A stretch of DNA of 64,000 bases from Umbelopsis ramanniana AG (lineage: Eukaryota; Mucoromycota; Umbelopsidomycetes; Umbelopsidales; Umbelopsidaceae), in NCBI RefSeq assembly GCF_025399195.1, contig NW_026252093.1:310001-374000 (forward strand). The letters run 5' to 3'. Below the pieces are notes generated by a model that did no database searches, was not told the origin of the DNA, and saw nothing but the letters and a program-made list of their open reading frames with translations. The translations under genes and the position numbers were made by a program. Each line of letters begins with the position of its first letter. The stretch's first letter is position 1. This document shows, in pieces, positions 46,695 through 63,141 of the stretch.

Positions 46695-46871
46695 ATGGTA
46701 TTGGCAACGCAGCTCTATTGCCATGAATGCCAAAACTGCGACATCAACGGTTTGTCGGACATCCAAATCGGTCTCGGAGACCAGCCAGCGTCATTCGCGC
46801 CTTTGCCTGGAATTTCTGCCTCTCCTGTGTTAATAATTACAGCATCCAAGCATGACCGAATTCTCTGTTGA
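46695..46871 (+). other. Upstream ORF overlapping the CAP1 start codon
   Basis: A 58-codon frame beginning ATGGTATTGGC at 46695 runs in another frame across the CAP1 ATG (46852) and stops at 46871. If it is in the mRNA leader, ribosomes that start there would pass the true start, so it could lower CapZ-alpha translation. The leader is not mapped, so this is conditional. Confidence 0.35.
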
Positions 46872-48237
46872 TGAAAAAGTTCAAATAGCAGCAAGCTTTC
46901 TGCTCGAGAGCCCTCCTGGCGAAGTTAATGATGTCTTCAATGGTAAGTAATTTTCCTCTCGCGCGGCTTTATTCGATCCAGCCCGACGATGTACAATGTG
47001 GCAATCGTACACGTCGGCCACGGCCGAAGAGATACGTTCTCTGAAACCAACTGAAATCAAAATGGGGTTGCGAAGTTATTCTTAAACGACCGAACTAACA
47101 AGTTTCATAATATATCTTGTTATAACCTATACCCGGGCTACAGATATTCGAACTCTCATTGGAGATGACGATGCCCTGCAATCGGGAATCTTGACCTCTT
47201 TGGAGGATCACAATACTGAGCAGCTCATTACTGTTGCACTGCCGGAATCTGAAACTGAGGTATGCAAAACGTGGCACAGTTTATATAGAATGTTCTTGCT
47301 TGCAGCGGAACGCTAATCAATGTCGTTTCAAAGGTCATCATTTCGAAATTTGGCCAATTAGAAGGTGGTCGTTTTGCTGATCCTAGGTCCAAGCAAAGCT
47401 TTGCATTTGACCACATGCGGCTGGTGGGATATCTGTTCAAAGCGTGAATGAGAAATCTATACAATACTGAATATTTGTCATTAGGTTGCTTCTGATTTAC
47501 AACCGCTCGAGATTTCAGACGACGTTGAATCGCTAAGGTAAAATGCCCTGCCCCACTGTCCGTAGAGAGGTGCATATTAATTTTGCTAACAAATGGTGTA
47601 TTTTAGAGAAGCCATCGATAACCAAGTACAAGCATATGTCAGCGATCATTATCCACATGGCGTCACTACCGTTCACGCATCAGGTTCAAAGGTCACCATT
47701 GTCATTGTGGATAACAAATATAATCCCAGCAACTATTGGTATGTCTTCTTTTTGGCCCACGTGCGGAGCATCACAATGGTAACTACGATAACTAATTCTT
47801 TCTCGAATTCGATATAGGAATGGACGATGGCGCGCTGTTTGGGAGGTCGAGAAGGGTGGTTCTCAGCTGAAAGGTTCTGCTAAAGTGCAGGTTCATTATT
47901 ACGAAGACGGTAATGTTCAGCTAAATTCAACAAAAGACTTTGAACTTGATATCAACAGCGAGCATGTAAGAATGATATTCCATTATAGAATATTAACCTT
48001 GGACTTGATTGTGACTAATATTATGAACCAAAGGATGAGAAGAAGGCTGCTAGCACCATTGTCAAGGCGATTGAAAAAGCAGAGAAGGAGTATCAAATGG
48101 CCATTAACGAAAACTATACCGAGCTTTCCGAAAACACGTTCAAGGAACTACGAAGAGCACTTCCTTACACCCGTAATAAGGTTGACTGGCACAAGATATT
48201 CAATTATAAGCTTGGAAACTCCATCGTCAACAAATAA
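46852..48237 (+). CDS. CAP1: F-actin capping protein alpha subunit (CapZ alpha/Cap1)
   Basis: Caps barbed ends of actin filaments as a heterodimer with the beta subunit. Seven exons (46852-46942, 47144-47259, 47334-47423, 47485-47537, 47607-47738, 47818-47965, 48034-48237) total 277 aa, normal size. Typical stretches: VQIAASFLLESPPGEVNDVF, DIRTLIGDD, EAIDNQVQAYVSDHYPHGVT, NPSNYWNGRWRAVWEV, KVQVHYYEDGNVQL and a C-terminal ALPYTRNKVDWHKIFNYKLG then NSIVNK, the actin-binding tentacle. The intron set is only resolved by splice phase, since no exon exceeds 204 nt. Functionally linked with severin at 12-14 kb. Confidence 0.95.
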
Positions 48238-48312
48238 ATGATACCTCAGTGCAAACTACGTAAAATAAAATTTTTGAATGCTCTAGGATTTTCCACATGG
48301 GGAAAATTTGTT

Positions 48313-48320
48313 CACGTGAC
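48313..48320 (+). promoter_or_regulatory. CACGTG E-box in the eL14 promoter
   Basis: TCACGTGA palindrome about 95 bp before the eL14 ATG; a bHLH-type site common in fungal ribosomal and housekeeping promoters. Role not proven. Confidence 0.35.
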
Positions 48321-48412
48321 ATTTCAGGGAAGGAGCCGCACGGGAAGTGAGGAGGGTTAAAGGCCATCAGCTTGATTGAATATACGATCCTTCTCTTTTT
48401 TTTAACCTACAC

Positions 48413-49292
48413 ATGGCTTCCGTGCGTATCTATGATTTTCTATGGAAGCATTGGATGATGGATGGATGGATGCGACAATGATATTATGATGGATGTTATT
48501 TTCAGTGTCTGGAACGCCAATGTCGAGATGAGTCGAAAGTAATTCGCATGCCCCCAATTGACGAAATCCGTTCGTTGGACAGTTCAACTGCTACGGAACT
48601 TACTCAATCGTCGACCCCTATACGTCGCGCTTAAATATGACTTGTTCAGCTGGCCATCCTCATCTTACATCCAATGCTTCATTCGTGCTTCATATACGAC
48701 CTTGAGCTAATATGGATTCCTTTTTTTTTCCCAATTCTATAGCAGGGTTCATTCCAACGTCAAGTTGAGGTCGGTCGTCTTGTCCTCATCAACTACGGCA
48801 AGGACAGCGGCAAGCTCGCCGTCATCGTCGACATTGTTGATCACAGCCGCGTAAGTGAAGTTGCACATTGATATGCTTTTCACCTCACCTCATTTGACTA
48901 ATTGAATTGGGTTAGGCTTTGATTGACGGCCCTACCACCGGTGTCTCTCGCCAAGCTTTCGCTTACCGACGTCTTACTTTGACTCCTTTCGTCATCAAGG
49001 ACCTTCCCCGTGCTGCTGGTAAGACCGCTCTTGCCAAGGCTCTCGAGAAGAACGACACTATTGCTGCCTGGAACAAGACCAGCTGGGCCCAGAAGTTGCA
49101 AGGCCGTGTTGCCCGTGCTGGACTTAGCGATTTCGACAGATTCAAGCTCAAGAAGTTCAAGAGCCAGGTAAGACACATATTTGAGAGAGACATGGGAATT
49201 AGCAGTGCAACTAACCAGGTTTTGTGTTTATCTTCTAGCGTCGTGCTACTGTTGGCCCCGCTCTTGCTCAACTTAAGAAGCAACAAGCTTAA
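48413..49292 (+). CDS. RPL14: 60S ribosomal protein eL14
   Basis: Four exons (48413-48421, 48746-48850, 48916-49167, 49239-49292), 139 aa. The first exon holds only Met-Ala-Ser, and a 324-nt intron follows, a layout common for ribosomal protein genes. Core motifs: [59 protein letters not shown] and a Lys/Ala-rich C-terminus ([20 protein letters not shown]). The exon-2 acceptor could also be 3 nt upstream (48743), adding a Gln. An E-box CACGTG occurs at about 48314 in the short promoter shared with the CAP1 3' flank. A snoRNA in the long intron was looked for but not found. Confidence 0.95.
48422..48745 (+). other. Long first intron of the eL14 gene
   Basis: 324 nt, starting GTGCGTATC and ending CTATAGCAG, with a GATG-repeat stretch (GGATGATGGATGGATGGATG) near 48452-48471. 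No C/D or H/ACA snoRNA boxes with matching partners recognised. Confidence 0.6.
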
Positions 49293-49435
49293 GCGTGTTG
49301 TTTATCTTTGGAGGAGTTAATTGCAAAATAAAAAAGCATAACATTTATAAATTTTCTATCTATCTAAGCAGAGATTTGAACTGTAGCAGAGGTTTGCGTT
49401 CCTGTATGATGTGATTTTATTTTGATGTGGGGTGC

Positions 49436-52400
49436 TCATAGGAACGCTTTACTGCGTACAACACGATCCCACTCATCGACCCGTTTCGTCGCTAATCGCT
49501 TGCCTGTTTGCGGATCGCCAAATTGACTCACCCACCATGCCAAATCTTGATCATTTGTAGCCAGTATCAAGGAAGAATCCTTGGACATGTCTTGAGTTGG
49601 CTGATGAGAATGATAATACAGCAGACAACTGATAATAGATCGATATCGCTTGGGAACATCCGTATATGACATATCGGGTTCGGAGACATCGCTTTCCGCA
49701 TCGCTATCAGTATCCGATACATCAGATTCATCGCTAGCTCGACGGCGCCGTAATCGAGAGTTCAAAAATGTATCTTCATCATCGCTGTCGCTTGGAGACA
49801 ACAGAACCTCATCTTCTTCATCACCATCGACAGGTAAGCGTGTAAAGGACGTGTCTTCAGCCGAGCGTTGCTGTTCTCCGATCCAGTAGAATTGGGCATC
49901 GTCCCAACTGGAAAGTCGCTCAGTGACCCTTTGAGTGCGCAAGAACGACTCCTTCGCACTAACAGCCGTTGGTACGACTCCGCTTGAGCTAGACTCCAGC
50001 TTATGGTCAAGATAGCGAATCGACTCTCTAGCCTGAGCATTCGCATGCGATGTTCCTTTTTTATATTCGTCAAGAGCATCAATGGCTGTTGCAAAACCAA
50101 TAGAAAGGTTAAACATCATGCGACTATGAAATCATTTCATGAGGATAGCGGTACTTACTGTCAAGGGGAACAATAACCTCGCAAATGAAGCCTCTAAGAT
50201 GAGTGGCAGAATCTGAACCTTGTCCTGCCCAGCGACGAACGCAGACCAGACCATCCAAGAATGCAGTAACGTCCAGCACGACAGTGAAGCAGCGTAATGG
50301 ACCCTGACGAGATCTGGAGGGGCGTTGTTTTGATGATTCGGAAGCTGTGGTCATTTTCCCTAAACTTGTTTCGAGGGTTGACACTTGTTCCATTAATCGT
50401 TGAGCCGCCAGCGCTTTCATAAGTCTCGTTTGTTGCTGTTTCTATTAGCGAACCAAGATGGATTAGTTATATATTACATACACAGAATGGAAAAAGGAAT
50501 GCGCTTAATTTCACGTACGCGGCTTTCTTTGTCGTATATGGTATACTTTTGTTCCTTTGCGTCGAACGATATAAATCCAAAAGCCTGCAATAAGAATTCA
50601 AATGATTTTGTAATTAGTTATCAAGATGGTACAAGCTCTCTCTCCATAACTTCTTTTTTATGACTTACTCCAGATTCGACCAACCGTTGGCAAAAGTCGT
50701 AAATGCGGTACCATCGAACCTCCGTTCGGCCATCGGTAGTAGCAGGAGCGAGGTGTTTTGCTTCTTTTAAGAAATCGACAGACTTATGGAAACCTTCCAA
50801 GGGTAAAAGTCCGAGAAGAGTATAATCCTCGGCCAGTGCGAATGTTGCTGGTAACGGTCGATCACTCGCTGGGGTAAATGGCTTGAGCGACATAATCACC
50901 GACAGCAGTTTTGATAACGCAATCATTAAGCTTTCCGCCTCTTCATCAGCAAAAACTCGTACATGGACCTGTCGACGCGTATTGAGTCCCCCAGAGCAAC
51001 ATTTTGTGAGCAGTTGAATATTGGTGGCAAGATAGCATGCCCAAATAGACGTTGCGGTTACGATAGTTTTCTGCGCATCTTTCACAATGTTGTCTCTGGC
51101 TTGGTCCTGCGACAGTAGAATATCCTGGATCGCCTTATTTATGCCAGTATGTAAAAGACATCCCTGAATGAGAGCTTTTCGCTGGATTACTTGTATATCA
51201 GAAATCTCTTCTTGACCTATGCAAGATCCACGTTTCAGCGTTAACTTTTTAAAAAACAGAAAATCAAAATCGGAGGTGAGGCGACGTTACCCTTTTGCTG
51301 ACGTCCCAAATACCAAATGGTGGTGATCAAAATAATGGTTACTCTCATTAAGGTGCTGCGTAATAGTTTGAGCAAAGAGGAAGCCTGATCAGGATCTTCT
51401 TTGATAGTCTGAAAAATTGTTCTGGTTGCTTGCTCCATGGCCACTTGCCAACTCTCAGACCCACCGGAAGCGGCTCCTGAGCCGAGCGATGGAAATTCAG
51501 CAGAACTGCCATTACTATACATGACTTCTCGTTGGAAAGTTAAGAATTTCTCCACAGCCCTTGCAACCTGCTTCCTGGCTGCTGCACGTAAATCGGCTGA
51601 TTTAGGGCTGTTGGTAGATTCTGCTACCGTTGACGAAAATCGCACTTTGGAGTAAAAAGACTTGAGATTGTCAAAGGCTATCGCAGCAGGTTCTTTCATG
51701 GCCAGACTCATGCAGTAATACCATACGACATCGATTGCGCTACCTCCATTTATCGAAATTAGAGCAAGCTGTGAATAGGGCTTGCCATTGGACCGATATA
51801 TGTCAATGGCTTTAAGGTACATGGTCTTGGCAAGGTAAGATCTCTCTGCCGGATTTTCTGGTGCATCTCCTGTTGTAATTACTGCGTTGTATCTCTCCAA
51901 GTCACCCATGCAAATGAAGTTATGTTGCAAAACTTTGGCAACCCTCAACTGTATATCATTTGAGTTGCTATCGTTGCGGAATAAATGGATGCCAATTGTA
52001 GCAGTGTCGATATGATAATCTTGCCTTATACTAGAGTTGATCTTACGATAAAAACGAGATGACTGTCGAATTTTAGATGCCAACTGTTGCTCCAATTTAG
52101 TGAGCTTTTCCTTGCTCTTATTCTATGGACGAAAATCACATCAATCCAACAGATCGGCAGCTGCTCACATTGAAGTATCGATAATGGGTAGATGGTTGGT
52201 GTATGTGCATACCTTTCGAATTTTCCCTCTGATATCTTCAATCACAGGATATATGGCGTTGCGCCATAGCTTCTCTTCAATTCGTAAATCACACGCCGCC
52301 GGAAGATCCAATAGTAAGAGATCCCCATACACTGTCTGCAAACTGGAATGATACCATAGCTTATCAGAAAACAAGTGTCAACCTGAGTAATTGCTTACAA

Positions 52401-52819
52401 CCCGACGAGTACCTTTTCCTAACAAATGACTGTTCTTCTTCTATCGCCTTCATCTGTTCCAGGAATACGGCATGAGATGCATTGTTAACCGCCTTACTAT
52501 CTAGATCTTGCCGCTCCTTCACAGTCTGCTTAAGTTGATTATGCAAACCAGCCATTTGCCTCTCTAAGGCGGTCGATTCACTAATGCAATGTACAATAGC
52601 ATTTAGGCACCGAAATTATGTTGAGCCTATGATTAATCGCGACAGCGTTCAGGACGGATTGACTCCTTACCTAACAAGTTCCTTGAAGCGCAGGCGAGAA
52701 TCCTGGGAATGCGGTTGGGAAAGAGCTTCAGCAGGTGCTTGAGTCAAAGCATCACGATTATGTTTATGTGACTTTCTGGGTCTTCTACGACTCTTCGGTT
52801 GATTTCTAGCGGATGTCAT
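49436..52819 (-). CDS. EST1/SMG5-6-7-like protein with C-terminal PIN domain
   Basis: Eight exons (52819-52671, 52580-52413, 52342-52213, 52122-51291, 51216-50669, 50584-50519, 50441-50159, 50085-49436), 941 aa. Order: basic N-terminus; coiled region; a helical 14-3-3-like/TPR part (LLLLDLPAACDLRIEEKLWR, DLERYNAVITTGDAPENPAE, AERSYLAKTMYLKAIDIYRS, KPYSQLALISINGGSAIDVV, WYYCMSLAMKEPAAIAFDNL); helical EST1-type middle; then a PIN fold. In the PIN, candidate acidic ligands are Asp in VVLDVTAFLDG, Asp/Glu in IDALDEYKKG and Asp in ATNDQDLAWWV, so an SMG6-like nuclease is possible; SMG5 lacks some of these. An acidic Ser-rich insert splits the PIN. Likely acts in nonsense-mediated decay and/or telomere maintenance. 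SMG5 versus SMG6 orthology not resolved. Confidence 0.8.
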
Positions 52820-53163
52820 ATTTAGCTTCTGAATACATGATCCTCTATACAGTGGGAGCTAGGAGCAGTGAAGTGGCACAGACATCGAATTTTTTTTTTT
52901 TTTTTCTTAATGGGCTGGTAAGCGGGACTGTAATGCCTGGCATAAAAGAGATCAGATCTTTGCCGTTTATGCAGGAAGGTGACTCGTATCCATCTTTACC
53001 AATCTACACTGTATTATTGTTTGTACTTGAACATCACTGATACTATATTGTTAAAATTAATGCCACGAAAAAGACATTCTCCGTATTAGTTTTCTTTATC
53101 CTATCCTTGGTGGTTAAATAGAGTGAAAAAAAAAAAAAATTAACTGTGCCAAAAAAACAATTT
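52820..53163. other. EST1-like promoter and USP 3' flank
   Basis: 344 bp, T-run at 52890-52907 and A-run at 53127-53139. No gene. Confidence 0.6.
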
Positions 53164-57669
<4,506 letters not shown>

Positions 57670-58560
57670 TGTGCTTGCCTTTCCGTTCCTGATTCGGCGC
57701 TACGTTGCTGAAAAAAAAGCGGACGGTGAAACGTTGTGAGAAGCCAAGCCTTAAGTACGTAGTCACAGCTTTGCCGATTTGGGTACTTGCCAAATGAACC
57801 GCTCATACTGTAAATTGTGACGTCAATGGCAACACATTGCGCATGTACCTGCATGCCATGCTTTGGCATGCAGTGGCAAGTTAACAGCTTGATATTTTTG
57901 CTTATTCATTCCCAACACACTGTCATTAAAGTGATCTCTCTATATTGCACTTGATTTGAGGCTTGCAAATGGATTATATTGTGGTCTTTTCTGAAAATAA
58001 TGCAATGGATGCTTGCCACACCGGTTGTTACCCTTCTACAATCAATTTCAAATATTGATATTTCAATGTTGAAAATTACAGGTAATATAGACTATCCAAA
58101 CAAAGATGGATTCACTAAGCCTTGTTCATATTCCATTGATAAGTGAGGACTATTTATGATGCTGAAAAACATATCAGCACTGTGTGAAATACATAGTCTA
58201 TCAATATGTATAATATCCCATGAACTTTTTTTCTTTCTCTTGTTAAGCACACCGTACTTCATTTTAGCTCAATCAGGGCATTTCTTTTATAGCTAACAGT
58301 GACCATAGTGTCAATCACTTTGCACGTGAGAACAGTTGTAGTGAAATAATGAGGTCGACAATTTGCTTCATTATTTACGCTTCGATGTATCATTATTTGA
58401 TATGCAGTATCGAACAAAATGTCATAAAGCTGTTCTTTCGAACGAAATTCTGTTATCGAGAGGTACTGCGTGTACAGTCCACGGACCCGGGGTGATTAAC
58501 ACTCCGACATTGCGACATTCAAGTCACATTTTGTTCAAACATGATCTGGGCCTTGCCTGC
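57670..58560. other. Divergent promoter, USP / ATM1
   Basis: About 890 bp, with a perfect 10-bp inverted repeat at 57849-57873. No gene seen; the frame upstream of the ATM1 ATG (from 58363) lacks presequence character and is treated as leader. Confidence 0.55.
57849..57873. repeat. Perfect 10-bp inverted repeat (hairpin)
   Basis: CTGCATGCCA, five-base loop, TGGCATGCAG. It lies 180 bp from the USP start codon in a divergent promoter; could be a dimeric regulator site or a chance palindrome. Confidence 0.6.
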
Positions 58561-61445
58561 ATGCTACCATTTCGGCTCTCACTGTTAACAAGGAGAGCTT
58601 TTAGTAGCTCGATAAGGGCTCAAACAACAGGACTAAAGTTAAAACATGGACAAAGGAGTATTTCTACAACTGGCGGGACCAGATCGTATGCTTTGACAAG
58701 CCCTGGTGTACCATGTCGAAAACCGTCAGCAATCTACCAAGCTATTGGCAAAAGAGCGTTCAGTAACCAAAAAAATCAAGCTTCATCAGAGGCATCATCA
58801 GCAGTAAAGAAAGAGGCAACTGGGAAGACTGTTGAAGCTAAACCTGCTGTAGTGCAGCCAACTCGAAACGCAACGGACATGGCAATTATTAAACAATTAA
58901 TGCGCTATGTGTGGCCAAAAGACGATAACGGTGTTAAGGCAAGAGTTGTAATTGCTCTCGGTTTACTGGTTGGCGGAAAGGTATGTTACTTCATTTAATG
59001 GACGTGGTTCAAATACATGTACTTCGTCTTGCTCACACGATCCAATATAAGCTACTCAATGTCCAAGTTCCATTTTTCTTCAAAAATGTCATTGATTCTT
59101 TAAATATCACATTCGCTGAGGATGCTACATTACTTACCATCTGTGGTGCAGCAGTGATTGGCTGTAAGTTCCTTTGTTCTATTAAAAATGGCCATAACTT
59201 GCGTTGTCAGCTTTAACAGAAAAACTATTTTGTCCAGACGGACTGGCTCGTCTCGGGGCTAGCGCATTCCAAGAACTTCGAAATGCCGTGTTTGCTGCAG
59301 TGGCACAAAAGGCAATTCGACGTATTGCCCGCAATGTATTTTATCATCTTCATCAGCTTGACATGAATTTCCATCTTACTCGGCAGACAGGAGGCTTGAA
59401 CCGTGCGATCGATAGAGGCACAAAGTTAGTATCGATTTCATATGATAACATTTGCACTCACATGGCTGATTTCTCTCGAATTGCCACAACAGAGGAATCA
59501 GTTTTCTTTTAAGCTCCATCGTGTTTCACGTGTTACCCACTGCGCTGGAAATATCTATGGTTTGCGGTATCTTGGTAATGTACATCCACTTCTGATCAAC
59601 ACAGCAGTTTAGAGTAAGCTAATGTAGGCATATTCTGGAAATTAGGCTTACAATTTTGGCACTTCGTACGCTGCCGTGACTTTCTCCACCATTGCGGCTT
59701 ACACAGCTTTCACGGTCATAACAACATCTTGGCGGTAAGTTGGGATGAAGTAATTGATGACTCTTCGGATCACATATGTGCTCACACCTCCGTATGCCAT
59801 TATACGCAACTTAGAACCAAATTTCGCAAGCAGGCAAATGCTGCTGATAACGAAGCAGCCACTACGGCTGTGGATTCCTTAATCAATTTCGAAGCTGTCA
59901 AGGTTTGTGCATAATATATACGAGGCCCGATATCGATAGCAAGTTCTGACCAATATTACAAACAGTTTTTCAACAATGAAAAGTACGAAACTCAGCAATA
60001 CGATAAATCTTTAGCAAAGTATGAAGAGGCGTCCTTGAAGATCGCAACTAGTCTGGCGGCCCTCAATGCTGGACAGAATGCTATATTCTCGTCTGCATTG
60101 ACTGCAATGATGTTCCTTTCAGCACAGGGAGTCATGAACGGTAGGTAATTTGATGTGTTGACCATACAACCAACAGCCAACTAATTGGAGCAGGATCTTT
60201 GACGGTTGGTGATGTGGTCATGGTCAATCAGCTGGTATTCCAGCTGTCGATGCCTCTCAACTTCTTAGGCTCGGTATACCGTGAACTTCGACAATCCCTA
60301 ATAGATATGGATACAATGTTTAATCTGGAAAATCAATCCGCGGGTATCACGGTACGTAATTTGGGCAAATTTTGGAAAACTGTGATAGCTGCGAATTTGG
60401 TGAGCGAAATTGTGAGTAACATCTATGACGAATTAGGATGCACCCGATGCAAAGGACATCATTTACAAGGGTGGTGAAATTAAATTCGAAAATGTTACCT
60501 TTGGATATCATCCGGAAAGACCCATTCTGCAAAACGTCAGCTTTATTGTCAACAGTGGACACAAAGTAGCTTTTGTTGGTCCAAGTGGATGTGGGTATGT
60601 TGATTTATTCGTTTCAGCCATTTTCAAAAGTTCCCTGTTGAGTTATTGCTTACAGTTTTTTTATTATTATTATTATCTACAGTAAATCAACCATTCTTAG
60701 ACTTCTCTTTCGGTTCTACGAGCCGCAACAAGGAAACATTTACATTGACGGCCAAAATATCCGAGATATCAAGCTGGAAAGTCTGCGTAAAATAATTGGG
60801 GTGGTTCCCCAAGATACTACGCTGTTCAATAACACCATTTTGCACAACATCAGATATGGGCGCATCGATGCTACAGAAGAGGAAGTTCATGATGCTGCTC
60901 GTCGTGCTGAAATCCATGACACCATTATGGCGTTGCCTGATAAGTACAACACGAAAGTTGGGGAGCGCGGCTTAATGCTGTCTGGTGGCGAGAAGCAACG
61001 TGTGTCACTGGCCCGATCCATTTTAAAAAAATCACCAATTGTTTTCTTGGATGAGGCGACTGCGGCCCTGGATACACATACTGAGCAAGCGCTGCTAAGC
61101 AATATACGATCTATTCTTAAAGATAGTCATACTACCAGTTTACACATTGCACATCGATTGCGCACAGTTGCTGACGCTGGTAAGTTGTGCCACTTGATGG
61201 CTTGTGACAGAGTCCACTCCAAAAGCGTGGAATATCCCCGTGCTCCACTAACATAGTTTACCCTCAAAGATAAAATCATTGTGCTTCGTGATGGTCATGT
61301 TGCCGAAGAAGGTCGCCATGAAGATCTGATGGATGATGTGCACAGCATATACAGAGAGATGTGGAATAAGCAAGAGAATAGCGAAGCGTATCTAGCGACC
61401 ACCTTTGAGGATCGACCAAAACGTGACACTGCACCTGCCGCCTAA
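58561..61445 (+). CDS. ATM1: Mitochondrial ABC transporter Atm1
   Basis: Inner-membrane half-transporter exporting a sulfur compound needed for cytosolic Fe-S cluster assembly. Eleven exons (58561-58980, 59052-59163, 59238-59424, 59493-59574, 59646-59734, 59815-59902, 59966-60140, 60194-60351, 60437-60594, 60683-61179, 61270-61445) total 713 aa. The ATG at 58561 opens an Arg/Ser-rich presequence ([20 protein letters not shown]). Conserved landmarks: [24 protein letters not shown] loop (here [20 protein letters not shown]), [13 protein letters not shown], Walker A GPSGCGKST spanning an intron, Q-loop [13 protein letters not shown], signature [14 protein letters not shown], Walker [14 protein letters not shown] and H-loop IAHRLRT. 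Highly colinear with yeast Atm1/ABCB7. Confidence 0.96.
60654..60677 (+). repeat. (TTA)n microsatellite in ATM1 intron 9
   Basis: T-run followed by about six TTA units (TTATTATTATTATTATTATC), just before the CTACAG acceptor of exon 10. It likely serves as the polypyrimidine-like tract and may vary in length. Confidence 0.7.
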
Positions 61446-61595
61446 AGTCCTCAGGTTCAGTGGCTGTGTGCCATACCATGAAATGGCAGTTCAGGCAAAG
61501 CAAAAGAAACCTTCTATTATTTAGAATGGAAAACAATTTTTTTTTATGTACACATTTGTTTTAAAAGGAAAACCAAACCAATATACAACTATAGA

Positions 61596-61937
61596 TTAAG
61601 CTAGCAATTGATGAGGTATGCTACTCTTAGGCGCATGAACTTGAACAGTGTGCTCTACAATTGCGCTTGGAGCAGTCAGAAGTGGACCATTGGGGTCACC
61701 GTATCTATGAAACTTGTACTTGAAATCTGAGCTCGGATCGCTTGAGTGCCACGGGTAGGTCTCTTTTGAAGCCATTCGCACATTGTTTTCCGGATGAATA
61801 TGGCGAGCCTTCTGACCTAACATGTAACCCGCCATACCGAACGTCACACCATAGATTCCCAACAAAGGAAACAGTTCACTGTCGACTGACAAGAATTTGA
61901 ATAGGTTTTTGGATGTGGGAGCGAGAAATCCTGACAT
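61596..61937 (-). CDS. Small mitochondrial protein, MLRQ/B12D (NDUFA4)-like
   Basis: Intronless, 113 aa, start at the ATG of MSGFLAPTSKNL. One hydrophobic helix FPLLGIYGVTFGMAGYMLGQ (residues 24-43) followed by KARHIHPENNVRMASKETYP and WHSSDPSSDFKYKFHRYGDP. The GM-AGY-LG helix after a proline and the W-x-x-x-P-region resemble the B12D/NDUFA4 family, single-pass inner-membrane proteins tied to respiratory complexes I/IV. Longer than typical members by a 35-residue C-terminal extension. It converges on ATM1 with 150 bp between stops. Confidence 0.6.
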   Translation of the reverse strand: MSGFLAPTSKNLFKFLSVDSELFPLLGIYGVTFGMAGYMLGQKARHIHPENNVRMASKETYPWHSSDPSSDFKYKFHRYGDPNGPLLTAPSAIVEHTVQVHAPKSSIPHQLLA

Positions 61938-62915
61938 TGCTTTAGAAGTTTTGAAATTGAATAAAACGAAATATAATTGTGTCTTTGCCTTTGATTTTTT
62001 AAAGCTTGAGAAATTCATGCAAAATTTCGAATGGCGTTCATCATTATATCATGGGCCAACACATTTTTTGGCTTCTCTACACAAATGTTCCAATTTTGTC
62101 ACCATGGCCTACAAATGTAGCTGACCATTGGCTTTGTTCGAAGAAGATATTTTTTTTTAACTACGATGATCTCGAGTTCTGTCACGATCGATTATACGGC
62201 AGTGCGGTTTATGCGATCCAAACATATTACTACACAAAAAGGGTATAAGGTTTATTTTCGTTTATGATAAGGTGGCGATGTTTCTCATGTGGTGAATATG
62301 TACTCTCTAGAAATGCTCAGCACACTATAACCCCAAGTATTATGATGGTTGTAGTCGGGCTTGTGATTTAGAGTTGTGACTCTCTGTGCATTGCCAAGTG
62401 GGAAAATATTGTATATCCTTTATATTGGATGCAAAAGATACAATCTTCTGAAGGAATATGTTCTATGGAATTCTTCGTGTTGAGACAAACGTGTGAGCCG
62501 TCATAGAATCTCGTTAAATTGCATAGAACATATGACTTGAGCAGCCTGAATTCAAAGCGTATATATGAATGACCATCATGATCAGTTGCCCCAGCATGTC
62601 TGTTGTGTGACACTGCCTTCTTTTGGATTCATAAGCTGCGCACACGGGAGCTGATGAACCACAGTAAAAGAAAATTATTAAACAAAAATTTATACGTTTG
62701 GGTGCAAAGTAAGGCTCAGTATATAAACCATTAATTGTGCAAAACACATACTCTTCTCCCGTGGCCAATGGATACGAATACTCATTGGTATTTATCACAT
62801 TTTACAAGACTCAATAGTAATACTCTCAGGCTAAACGGAGAAGGAATAAAGGTCATCCTTAACGACATAGCCACTCCACACTATCGTTCGTGATCTCCTT
62901 TCTGTTTCTTTAACT

Positions 62916-62924
62916 TTATATAAG
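62916..62924 (+). promoter_or_regulatory. TATA-like element before the Pcl5-like cyclin
   Basis: TTATATAAG lies about 340 bp before the ATG. If used, the leader would be roughly 300 nt and carry two upstream ORFs. Confidence 0.4.
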
Positions 62925-63009
62925 ACTTGCCAGCATTTCCAAACTAACTGCTTTTTTTTCTCATATTTAAACCGAACGCTGAATACTTGAATTTCTTTTA
63001 CATCCAATA

Positions 63010-63141
63010 ATGTCCACTTCCATTCCTAACTAGTGCGTTGTACTTGCACGGATTTGAATGAGTAGCACGGATTCGCTGTTGGTCGAATTCTTGTATTCTA
63101 GTTTGAATATTCTTGACGAGGCCCCATTAATCTCATTATAA
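63010..63141 (+). other. Two upstream ORFs in the leader of the Pcl5-like cyclin
   Basis: A 7-codon frame at 63010-63033 (MSTSIPN) and a 27-codon frame at 63058-63141 (MSSTDSLLVEFLYSS...), both ending before the cyclin ATG at 63261. They could restrain translation, provided the transcript starts near the TATA-like element. Confidence 0.4.

Noticed and set aside
48422-48745. snoRNA in the long eL14 intron
   Set aside because: A GATGATGG string is present but no D box or H/ACA arrangement and no terminal stem were seen.
58363-58560. Upstream extension of Atm1 (in-frame codons before 58561)
   Set aside because: The ATG at 58561 opens a clear Arg/Ser-rich mitochondrial presequence; the upstream part has no such character.
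62368-62798. Minus-strand open frames between the B12D-like gene and the cyclin
   Set aside because: No ATG start, unusual composition (many C, I, M, Y), no domain recognised even with a trial splice.
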